A stretch of DNA of 5,220 bases, from the NCBI GenBank assembly GCA_003222065.1, contig QHUV01000206.1:1-5220 (forward strand). The letters run 5' to 3'. The first letter of the stretch is position 1. The number at the start of each line of letters is the position of its first letter. Under the pieces are notes generated by a model. The model was given only the letters and a program-made list of their open reading frames with translations. It was not told the DNA's origin and did no database searches. This stretch comes from Gemmatimonadota bacterium (GTDB taxonomy: Bacteria > Gemmatimonadota > Gemmatimonadetes > Gemmatimonadales > Gemmatimonadaceae). A program made the position numbers and the translations under genes. Of the stretch, positions 1-5,220 are shown piece by piece.

Positions 1-2
1 TC

Positions 3-150
3 GGCCGCTTAGACTTCCGACGCGTACCAATCGTTCCAAATCGACTTGACGGCACCTCGTCGAAACTCATCGAGGATCTTAGCAAGCATGAGCACTGCGC
101 CGAGGAACTGCGCGAGCTGGCAGACAACCACTGGCTTCTCTATGCGATAT
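3..150. other. Coding-like fragment at the left edge, no gene assigned
   Basis: No complete gene can be called here. On the plus strand, the frame starting at base 3 is open from the window edge to a TGA at 285-287. Between about bases 51 and 143 it reads like a real amphipathic protein segment (for example ELRELADNHWLLYAI), and about three quarters of its codons end in G or C. After about base 150 this frame turns into an Arg/Cys/Pro-rich string that overlaps the next gene, which is typical of a frame that is no longer coding. The same codon register on the minus strand is also open, giving a possible 48-residue peptide from GTG at 155-153 to TAA at 11-9. Such mirrored openness is common in GC-rich DNA, so only one reading, or neither, is real. 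A third option is that an upstream gene simply ends at the TAG at 10-12. Confidence 0.2.
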
Positions 151-683
151 CTCACCGTTCACGTTGTCGCCCTTGCTTGCCTCGCCGGTTGCCGCGGTGC
201 TGGCTCGTCGGAGCGCTCGGTCGTACCGAGCACCGTACCGGTGGATCACGTGATTCTCGCCATCGACTCGTTGGACCGTGGAATTGATTTGCTGCGTAAC
301 GCAACTGGTATCACGCCCACGTTAGTGATGTCGGTGCGGAGCGCGCGCGGCTTTTGAGAGCGGGCTTGCGTCCAGGACCCATTACGCCAGGCTCGCGCGC
401 CACGGGCGATCGCCGATTGCTCCGCTGGCAGACGCTCAATCCTTGGGGGCAGGAACGCGCTGTCCTTCCGTTCGTCATCGCCTGGGATGCGACGACTCCA
501 CATCCTTCAGCGACCGCACCGGCTGGATGCGTGCTCTCTGGCCTACAGATCGTGAGCCCCTCTGCCGACTCACTCCGCAGCGCTTTCGTCCGCGCCGGCT
601 GGCCGGTGAGCATCGTGCGTGGCGCACCGGAGCATCTGGAGCTGACGCTCGCCTGTCCTGACGGCGCCCGCCGTTTTCCTTGA
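142..683 (+). pseudogene. Glyoxalase-like (VOC) lipoprotein gene, internally deleted and frameshifted
   Basis: Two fragments of one glyoxalase-like protein lie in different frames. The 5' part starts at ATG 142 with a lipoprotein signal (MRYLTV, hydrophobic core, lipobox LAGC with Cys17). It runs into a typical first strand and helix of the VOC fold (VDHVILAIDSLDRGIDLL) and reaches GITPT at about base 321. Its own frame then stops at TGA 355-357. From about base 324 the next frame continues the family pattern: SDVGAERARLLRAGLRPG, then RWQTLNPWG, then LPFVIAWDATTPHPS, ending at TGA 681-683. What normally lies between (the Gly/His-rich loop and the strands carrying the 'YLEI-AP' type motif) is absent. 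This therefore looks like a deletion with frame change, not a single-base slip. The start at 142 is chosen because it gives the signal peptide; there is no good ribosome site. The 5' fragment alone could be made as a roughly 70-residue lipoprotein. An assembly error would look the same. Confidence 0.65.
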
Positions 684-870
684 CTCGTGACCGTGGCCCC
701 GCGTTATGGAGCTCTCGGTCCGTCGATCTTGGCTCCGCCCTGCAGCAGGGTCACCGTGGTTGCCTTGCCCGCGTCGCGTGTTGACAATCCGCTAGCTCGA
801 TCGTCTGCGCGAAGGGCAAGCCCGCTCGCCCTCCCGACGTCGGCGAGAGCTGCGACACCACACTCAGGAC

Positions 871-882
871 ATCCGTACGGAT
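871..882. promoter_or_regulatory. 12-bp perfect palindrome directly before the start at 887
   Basis: ATCCGTACGGAT is its own reverse complement and ends four bases before the ATG of the membrane protein gene. Its right arm contains the only GGA close enough to act as a ribosome site. It could therefore be a repressor operator or a small structure masking translation initiation. It lies at the end of a 203-base gap (684-886) in which I find no gene. That gap also holds a TTGACA at 781-786 without a convincing -10 partner, and a CTCGCC/GGCGAG inverted repeat at 825-847. Function is inferred only from position. Confidence 0.25.
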
Positions 883-886
883 CTGC

Positions 887-1624
887 ATGCCGGCCGACTC
901 GATCGCCGCTAAGCTCGAGAAGCTGAAGCGCGAAGTGATCCATGAGTGGCAGCCCCGGATTCAATCCGTGCGCCGCTCCGTCAAGCGCGCGTGGCGGCGA
1001 GAAACCGTGGCGGCCCTCTTCCTCGCGTCGCTCAAAGCACTCGCGCTCGTCGCGCTGCCGTTCCTCGTGTATGTGCGAGCATCGGTCTACCTGTATCGTC
1101 ACGGTGCGCGTCCGTGGATCGCTATCCTGGTGTCGGCTATCCTCACCCTCGGGATAGTCTCCGGCTTCGTGATTCTGATCGCGCGCCGTTTTCGACGACG
1201 GGCGGGCGTGCCGACCGTGGTCAAATGGGCGGCTCTCCCGGTTGTGTTCACGTGGTGCGTCTATGCCGCGTTCTATCTTTCACGAGTCAACGTCAAATCC
1301 GACGCCGTGCGGGCCTATTACAGCGCCGTGAACCCGATACTTCGCGTCGCGCTCTCGACGATCGTGCTCGTAGACCCCGATCTCGTTGTCACGGACATGG
1401 GGCGCGTCCGGGCGAACTACCGCCGTATGGGGCTGCCGGTCAACGACCGTACGAAGCACTACCGCCAGAGGGACGGTTGGGTGCACGCCGTGGATCTCCG
1501 CACGCGTGGTCGGGGTGCGATACGGAATCGCGTAGTGCAACTCTACTTCTGGTCAATGGGATTCAGCACGCTGCGGCACGTGGGAACCGCGGATCATTTG
1601 CACGTGCAGCTCGCTACCCGCTAG
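887..1624 (+). CDS. Uncharacterised three-helix membrane protein with conserved C-terminal His/Asp domain
   Basis: This 245-residue protein has no function I can name with confidence. Residues 1-40 are charged and helical (KLEKLKREV, then RRSVKRAWRR). Three membrane helices follow at about 41-63, 77-98 and 112-131, separated by Arg-rich loops. The soluble C-terminal part (about 138-245) carries DGWVHAVDLRTRG (His200, Asp203) and ends in TADHLHVQL (His237, His239). An H..AVD motif followed by a terminal HxH-like motif recalls zinc peptidases of the M15/hedgehog-like fold. However, the histidine expected seven residues before the Asp is replaced by Asp196, so the relation is only a suggestion. 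The ATG at 887 is preferred because it keeps the amphipathic N-terminus; the ribosome site is weak. Another long frame over the same bases (946-1635) gives an Arg/Pro-rich product without helices and is a shadow. It is the first gene of a probable three-gene transcript, 32 bases before the DUF480 gene. Confidence 0.75.
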   Translation: MPADSIAAKLEKLKREVIHEWQPRIQSVRRSVKRAWRRETVAALFLASLKALALVALPFLVYVRASVYLYRHGARPWIAILVSAILTLGIVSGFVILIARRFRRRAGVPTVVKWAALPVVFTWCVYAAFYLSRVNVKSDAVRAYYSAVNPILRVALSTIVLVDPDLVVTDMGRVRANYRRMGLPVNDRTKHYRQRDGWVHAVDLRTRGRGAIRNRVVQLYFWSMGFSTLRHVGTADHLHVQLATR

Positions 1625-1634
1625 CGGCGAGCTG
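1607..1634 (+). other. Perfect 8-bp hairpin over the stop codon of the membrane protein gene
   Basis: CAGCTCGC (1607-1614) pairs exactly with GCGAGCTG (1627-1634) around a 12-base loop, and the TAG stop (1622-1624) lies in the loop. A 10-bp palindrome CCGCTAGCGG (1618-1627) overlaps it and offers an alternative fold. No T-run follows, so this is not a standard intrinsic terminator. It could reduce or stabilise the transcript between the two genes. The stem is also compatible with chance in GC-rich sequence. Confidence 0.3.
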
Positions 1635-1656
1635 AGACAAACAGCTCGGAGCAACG

Positions 1657-2295
1657 ATGCAGCTCTCGGATGTCGAAGTGCGCATCCTCGGATGCCTGAT
1701 GGAGAAGGAAGCGACGACCCCCGACAACTATCCGCTGTCGCTCAACGCGCTCACCAACGCGTGCAATCAGCTCTCGAACCGCGAGCCGGTGATGTCGCTC
1801 GGCGAGGATGCGGTGAAGTGGGCTGTGAACAGCCTCCGCCAGCAGTCACTCGTCCGTGCGATCCAGCCGAGCGATGCGCGGGTCATGAAGTTCCAACACC
1901 TGGTGACGGAGAAGCTCGACCTCGACCAGTCCGCGCGCGCCGTGCTGTGTGTCCTGATGCTTCGCGGGCCGCAGACGTTGGGTGAAATCAAGACGCGCAC
2001 GAATCGACTTGCCGAGTTCACGAGTCTGGGAGACGTGGAGGCGGCCGTGAGCGGATTGATCGCTCGCGAGCTCACGGTGGAAATGGCGCGGCGTCCCGGG
2101 CAAAAGGAAACTCGATACGCGCACCTCCTATCCGGTCCACCAAGTGAGGCGCCGGCGGAAGTGCCGATCGACATCGCCGCAGCCGAGCCGCCGCGGGATC
2201 GCGTCGCCGAGCTCGAGGCTTCGCTCGACGAGGTGCGTCGCGAGCTCGCGGCGCTCCGGGAGCGCTTCGACGACTTCACACGCCAGTTCAGCTAG
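1657..2295 (+). CDS. yceH: YceH family protein (DUF480/UPF0502), tandem winged-helix
   Basis: This 212-residue protein belongs to the YceH/DUF480 family, which is built of two winged-helix domains and is widely conserved. Its cellular role is not settled; the fold suggests nucleic-acid binding. The N-terminal signature is clear: LGCLMEKEATTPDNYPLSLN (residues 11-30) and NREPV (41-45). The second domain (about 88-158) has RGPQTLGEIKTRTNRL (103-118) and GQKETRYAHLL (148-158). A Pro/Ala linker (about 160-180) leads to a heptad-like coiled coil (DRVAELEASLDEVRRELAAL, 181-200), a common ending in this family that suggests oligomerisation. Length and domain order look complete. The start is supported by GGAG at 1648-1651, five bases before ATG 1657. 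The gene sits between the membrane protein and the kinase homologue in the same direction, with gaps of 32 and 30 bases. No functional link to either is known to me. Confidence 0.95.
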   Translation: MQLSDVEVRILGCLMEKEATTPDNYPLSLNALTNACNQLSNREPVMSLGEDAVKWAVNSLRQQSLVRAIQPSDARVMKFQHLVTEKLDLDQSARAVLCVLMLRGPQTLGEIKTRTNRLAEFTSLGDVEAAVSGLIARELTVEMARRPGQKETRYAHLLSGPPSEAPAEVPIDIAAAEPPRDRVAELEASLDEVRRELAALRERFDDFTRQFS

Positions 2296-2325
2296 TCGCT
2301 CGAGACTTGGGCCTCGCGCCAGCGC

Positions 2326-3255
2326 ATGAGTATCCGCGAAACATCTCGCTTCGTCGATGAACCCGACGATGATTTCGAGCTGAGTCTGGACCTCGTTGCA
2401 AGCGTGCTGCGCGAACAGTTTCCACAAATCGCGCGCTGCTCGATTCAATTTCTCGAATCAGGCTGGTCGTACGACGCATATCTCGTCGATGAGAGTCTAG
2501 TCTTTCGCTTTCCGCGACACGCCGGCGTGGCACGCGACCTGGACCGCCAGGAGCGCGTTCTTGCTCTCGTTGGTTCAGCCGTCGGCGCATCCGTTGGCAT
2601 TCCAAAAAGCGTCCTGCGCGGGGCGCCGAGCGCGCGCTTTCCGTACTGCTTCACCGCCCACGAGTACATCGCTGGAGATCAGGCGTGGAGCGTCGAGGTG
2701 ACGCCAGAGCTTGCGACCGATATCGGCCGCGCGCTGACACGCGTTCACTCGATCGACGTTTCCGCAGCCGAAGCGGCGGATGTTCGCGCAAGCACGGAGA
2801 GCACCCGATTTGTGTTCGAGCAGCTGCGACGGGAAGTGAGCGAAGTACCGGCAATGGAGGCTGCGGTGCCGGGGCCTTATCAGTGGCTCGCGGCAGGCCC
2901 GGTCGTGCCTAACGATCCAGGTGGTCCGCCACGACTCGTTCACGGCGATCTGCTTCCGAGACACATTATCGTCAACCGCGCCAACGGCCGTCTCGCCGGC
3001 ATCCTGGATTGGGAGCCCGTTTTGAGCGATCCGGCACTCGACTTCAGCTATCTGGTCTATTGCGGACCGCTTTCGTTTGTCCGTCGTGCGGTCAACGCCT
3101 ACGAGGTTCCCGTGGATGCAGCATTCCTGGAGCGCACGATCTTCCTTGGTCGTATGCGATCATTGGCCTGGGTGGCGGGTTCGGTCCGGAGTGGCTGGGG
3201 TCCGACGCCGTACATGCGGTTCCTCAACAATGCCTTTGAGGACGACCAGGAGTAG
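2326..3255 (+). CDS. APH-family phosphotransferase (aminoglycoside/choline kinase-like)
   Basis: A 309-residue cytoplasmic kinase homologue of the aminoglycoside phosphotransferase fold, which transfers phosphate from ATP to a hydroxyl of a small molecule. The substrate cannot be told. Visible parts are an N-lobe with GWSYDAYLVDESLVFRFPR (46-64), where Arg61 or a neighbour takes the place usual for the ATP-binding Lys; a helix with a conserved Glu (RDLDRQERVLALV, Glu76); a hinge EYIAG (113-117); the catalytic loop LVHGDLLPRHIIVN (204-217) with Asp208 as presumed base; and the metal-binding segment GILDWE (225-230, Asp228) followed by DPALDFSYLV. The usual HGDxxxxN asparagine is His213 here; I recall this variant in other family members. 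It contains only one lysine (Lys94) against 28 arginines. There is no good ribosome site at ATG 2326, but no other start keeps the N-lobe. Calling it a resistance gene would be unjustified. It is the likely last gene of the three-gene transcript. Confidence 0.9.
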   Translation: MSIRETSRFVDEPDDDFELSLDLVASVLREQFPQIARCSIQFLESGWSYDAYLVDESLVFRFPRHAGVARDLDRQERVLALVGSAVGASVGIPKSVLRGAPSARFPYCFTAHEYIAGDQAWSVEVTPELATDIGRALTRVHSIDVSAAEAADVRASTESTRFVFEQLRREVSEVPAMEAAVPGPYQWLAAGPVVPNDPGGPPRLVHGDLLPRHIIVNRANGRLAGILDWEPVLSDPALDFSYLVYCGPLSFVRRAVNAYEVPVDAAFLERTIFLGRMRSLAWVAGSVRSGWGPTPYMRFLNNAFEDDQE

Positions 3256-3365
3256 TTCTGACCCGTGGGAGTCGTCAGCGCGCCCCGCGCCCCCGGCCCG
3301 GGCCTCACCAGAACGCGACGGCGGGCACTGCGCCCCTGGCTCACCAGGCAGCTCTCGCAAGGCGG
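3256..3365. other. Convergent intergenic gap with small inverted repeats, no clear terminator
   Basis: The two flanking genes converge here, so transcription from both sides should end in or near this gap. I see CCTGG/CCAGG around a four-base loop (3335-3348), a CTGAC/GTCAG pair (3258-3278), and a C-rich stretch ending in the palindrome GGCCCGGGCC (3295-3304). None is followed by a T-run on either strand. If termination happens here, it is by a weak hairpin or by Rho. Confidence 0.3.
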
Positions 3366-4166
3366 TCATCGGACCTGTATCCGTCGATACCGGGCGTTGA
3401 GCATCTCATAAACCGCATAGGCGACGAGGCCTACCGCGATTGCGGCGAACGGCCATCGGCCGAGCCGCTGGAGGCTCTGTAACGCGTCGCCGATGCCACC
3501 GGCACGATTCGGATCGTGTAGCCTCGCGGCGCGCAAGAGCAGCCATCCGATCGCGATAAAGACAATGCCGCGGGCGGCGATGCCAAAGCGGCTGACAGCG
3601 ATGATCCACACTCCGACCTCGGCAGCTGCATCGCCGGTGGCCAGCTGGTCGCTCAATTTGGCCGACAAAGCGCGATAAAGCTGATACACGCCGTACGCGA
3701 TCACTCCGAGGCCGGCAGCCCAGACCACCCACTCGCCGCCCGTTAGGCGGAACGCGGTCGACGTTGCCTCCTTTGTGCGCTGCCCGCTGCCGCCGCTAGA
3801 TGAGTGCGCGACGATGGCATAACGAATCGCCGAGTACGCAAGAGCGGCGTGGACCACTCCACGCCCCAGGAACCCCGCCCGGAGGGCGAGACCGGTGGCG
3901 TCGCTGCCCCGCTCCTCGGGGTCGACGATCGCTTCGAGAATGCGCCACCCGGCGTACCCGGCCAAACCCAACGCGATCACGACGAGCAGGAGACGCCCGA
4001 ATGGGGCGTCGAGTACCGCCGCCATGGCTCCGCGCGTGTCCGTCGTCACACCGCCCGCGCCTATCGCGGCGCGCGCGGCGAGGATGCCGATGGTCGCGTA
4101 GAGGACGGCCTTGGCGGTGTAGCCAAGGCGCGCGAAGGCCGCAAGCTGTCGCGGCGCGTTAGGCAC
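3366..4166 (-). CDS. DUF1206 six-helix membrane protein
   Basis: A 266-residue integral membrane protein matching the DUF1206 family, whose function is unknown. It is built from three copies of a two-helix unit. The first helices of the units are at about 13-34 ([15 protein letters not shown]), 96-120 ([20 protein letters not shown]) and 193-213 ([15 protein letters not shown]), each opening with an R-x-G-x-x-x-(K/R) pattern. The second helices are at about 57-79, 145-167 and 236-258, each with a Gly-rich core ending in an aromatic-rich stretch such as [11 protein letters not shown]. The loop at 122-144 is Ser/Gly-rich. Length and helix count are as expected for the family. The start is GTG at 4166; no ATG or other start lies upstream before the in-frame stop at 4196-4194, and the next Met (residue 48) would lose the first helix. 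The ribosome site is weak. It lies convergent to the kinase gene and divergent from the hydrolase, so it is probably transcribed alone. Confidence 0.9.
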   Translation of the reverse strand: MPNAPRQLAAFARLGYTAKAVLYATIGILAARAAIGAGGVTTDTRGAMAAVLDAPFGRLLLVVIALGLAGYAGWRILEAIVDPEERGSDATGLALRAGFLGRGVVHAALAYSAIRYAIVAHSSSGGSGQRTKEATSTAFRLTGGEWVVWAAGLGVIAYGVYQLYRALSAKLSDQLATGDAAAEVGVWIIAVSRFGIAARGIVFIAIGWLLLRAARLHDPNRAGGIGDALQSLQRLGRWPFAAIAVGLVAYAVYEMLNARYRRIQVR

Positions 4167-4293
4167 CCGGCGAGCTCGTGAGTCGCATGTCAGTCATGAT
4201 CAGATACGCACGAACGGAGTGGATCGCAAGTTGCGGTCGGCCGAGAGGCTTCCTCAAAGTCTCCTAGCTCTGCTTGAACCACGTTATCGATCC
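4167..4293. promoter_or_regulatory. Divergent intergenic region, expected promoters for DUF1206 gene and hydrolase
   Basis: The two genes point away from each other, so both promoters should be in these 127 bases unless they lie inside the coding regions. I find no convincing -35/-10 pair for sigma-70. The imperfect palindrome CATGTCAGTCATG at 4186-4198 is the only symmetric element that stands out, and it is weak. A GTG at 4219 is in frame with the hydrolase but would place 25 residues before its signal peptide, so the region is treated as non-coding. Confidence 0.4.
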
Positions 4294-5166
4294 ATGAAAA
4301 CATCAGCCCTGCTCCTCATGATGGTCATGTCAGCCGTCGTGTCGGCACAAAAGCCCCAAACCGGCTACGCCCCGGTGAACGGCCTCAGGATGTACTACGA
4401 AATCCATGGCAAGGGCCAGCCCGTCGTCCTGTTGCACGGCTCGTTCATGACCATCACGACCAACTGGCCGGAGATGATTGCCCGGCTCTCGAAAACCCGG
4501 CAGGTCATTGCCGTGGAGATGCAAGGGCATGGACGAACCGCCGACATCGAGCGCGATTTCAGCTACGAAAATCTGTCGGACGATGTCGCGGCATTGCTCG
4601 ACTATCTCAAGATTCCCAAGGCCGACCTCATTGGGTACAGCCTCGGCGGCGGCGTCGCCATGCTGACGGCCATCCGCCATCCGGACAAAGTCCGGAAGGT
4701 GGTCAGCATCTCAGCCACCCTTCGCGATGACGGCTTGGTGAAGGAAGCACGCGATGCCTTTCCCAACGTTACGGCGGACGCTTTCAAGGGCTCGCCGATC
4801 GAAATCGAGTACAGGAAGCTGAGCCCGACGCCTAACGAGTTCCCGAACTTCGTCAAGCGCGTGCTTCAGATTTCGCTCAAGCCCCATGACTTCGGGGCGG
4901 ATAAGCTCCAAGCGACCCAGGCGCCATTTTTCTTCGTCCACGGCGATGCCGATGGCGTCCGTCTGGACCATATCGCCGAGATGTTCCGCCTGAAGGGCGG
5001 CGATGTGATGGGCGACCTGCAGCCCCGGTCCGCGTCGCGTTTGGCCATTTTGCCGAATACGACGCACGTCACGTTGATGCAGAGGATCGACGTGATCGCG
5101 CCGATGATCAACGATTTCCTGGACGCCAAGCCAGCGCCTGCGGCGCCTGCGACGCGCCGGGATTAG
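4294..5166 (+). CDS. Secreted alpha/beta-fold hydrolase
   Basis: A 290-residue alpha/beta hydrolase, likely an esterase or other serine hydrolase exported to the periplasm. The substrate is unknown. The ATG at 4294 gives a clean signal peptide ([18 protein letters not shown], cleavage likely after Ala18), which is why it is preferred over the in-frame GTG at 4219. Visible elements are a first strand ([20 protein letters not shown]) ending in the oxyanion-hole HG (48-49); EMQGHGRT (75-82); the nucleophile elbow GYSLGGG (114-120) with Ser116; the acid in HGDADGV (216-222), Asp218 or Asp220; and the catalytic His258 in [10 protein letters not shown]. All triad residues are present and the length is normal, so it should be active. 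The C-terminus is a short Ala/Pro tail (about 280-290). The protein has 16 lysines and 18 arginines, unlike its neighbours, which may indicate a different origin. No strong ribosome site is visible. Confidence 0.93.
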   Translation: MKTSALLLMMVMSAVVSAQKPQTGYAPVNGLRMYYEIHGKGQPVVLLHGSFMTITTNWPEMIARLSKTRQVIAVEMQGHGRTADIERDFSYENLSDDVAALLDYLKIPKADLIGYSLGGGVAMLTAIRHPDKVRKVVSISATLRDDGLVKEARDAFPNVTADAFKGSPIEIEYRKLSPTPNEFPNFVKRVLQISLKPHDFGADKLQATQAPFFFVHGDADGVRLDHIAEMFRLKGGDVMGDLQPRSASRLAILPNTTHVTLMQRIDVIAPMINDFLDAKPAPAAPATRRD

Positions 5167-5182
5167 CACGGCGGACTCGTCG

Positions 5183-5213
5183 CGCCCTGGGACGATATTG
5201 CACCGTCTGGGCG
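5183..5213 (+). terminator. Possible terminator hairpin after the hydrolase gene
   Basis: CGCCC (5183-5187) pairs with GGGCG (5209-5213), and inside it GACG (5191-5194) pairs with CGTC (5204-5207), leaving a small asymmetric internal loop and a nine-base apical loop. It begins 16 bases past the TAG stop of the hydrolase. Only a mixed ACTATCT follows before the window ends, so the U-tract is poor or not visible. Confidence 0.3.
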
Positions 5214-5220
5214 ACTATCT

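Noticed and set aside
781..809. TTGACA at 781-786 as a sigma-70 -35 box for the operon.
   Set aside because: No acceptable -10 hexamer lies 16-18 bases downstream, so it is not called as a promoter.
704..1102. A 132-residue minus-strand open frame covering most of the 684-886 gap.
   Set aside because: It begins inside the membrane protein gene on the other strand, shows no recognised domain, and has no ribosome site that I can support.
946..1635. A 229-residue open frame overlapping the membrane protein gene.
   Set aside because: Its product is an Arg/Pro/Ser-rich string without a recognisable domain, while the frame from 887 has three clean membrane helices and a motif-rich domain.
1767..2279. 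A 170-residue minus-strand open frame across the DUF480 gene.
   Set aside because: It is Ser/Arg-rich and lies wholly within a well-recognised gene on the other strand, so it is an antisense shadow in GC-rich DNA.
3804..4181. Plus-strand open frames opposite the DUF1206 gene.
   Set aside because: The products are Arg/Gly/Pro-rich and low in hydrophobic order, while the minus strand encodes a regular six-helix protein.
4219..4293. Upstream GTG start extending the hydrolase by 25 residues.
   Set aside because: It would bury an otherwise textbook signal peptide behind an unrelated N-terminal extension, and the ATG at 4294 fits the exported family better.
2907..4837. Four copies of the octamer CGTTAGGC/GCCTAACG (2907-2914, 3741-3748, 4157-4164, 4830-4837), which resemble integron attC core sites (GTTRRRY / RYYYAAC).
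   Set aside because: No copy has a partner core site at attC-like distance (about 55-140 bases) in the right orientation. All four are in coding sequence, and no gene is bounded by them as a cassette. Among all possible octamers, one occurring four times in this window is not strong evidence.

Overview
The window is GC-rich bacterial DNA. It looks like an ordinary chromosome of an environmental, probably soil or sediment, bacterium. The proteins are mostly arginine-rich and lysine-poor. The glyoxalase-like lipoprotein remnant, the three-helix membrane protein and the DUF480 protein together suggest Gemmatimonadota or a neighbouring phylum. That placement is an impression, not a test.

Layout from left to right. 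Bases 1-141 hold a short coding-like stretch with no clear gene. Bases 142-683 hold a broken glyoxalase-like (VOC superfamily) lipoprotein gene: its two halves lie in different frames and the middle of the domain is missing. A 203-base gap (684-886) ends in a 12-bp perfect palindrome just before the next start codon. Then three plus-strand genes follow with gaps of 32 and 30 bases, a likely operon: an uncharacterised three-helix membrane protein with a conserved His/Asp-containing C-terminal domain (887-1624), a YceH/DUF480 tandem winged-helix protein (1657-2295), and an APH-type small-molecule kinase homologue (2326-3255). A convergent minus-strand gene (3366-4166) encodes a six-helix DUF1206 membrane protein. 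Across a divergent gap lies a secreted alpha/beta hydrolase on the plus strand (4294-5166), followed by a possible terminator hairpin.

The genes do not form one recognisable pathway, and I see no defence system, mobile element, CRISPR array, RNA gene or biosynthetic cluster. The points most worth a second look are the internal deletion in the glyoxalase-like gene, the unassigned His/Asp domain of the membrane protein, a histidine where the APH family usually has its metal-binding asparagine, and the sharply different lysine content of the hydrolase compared with its neighbours.
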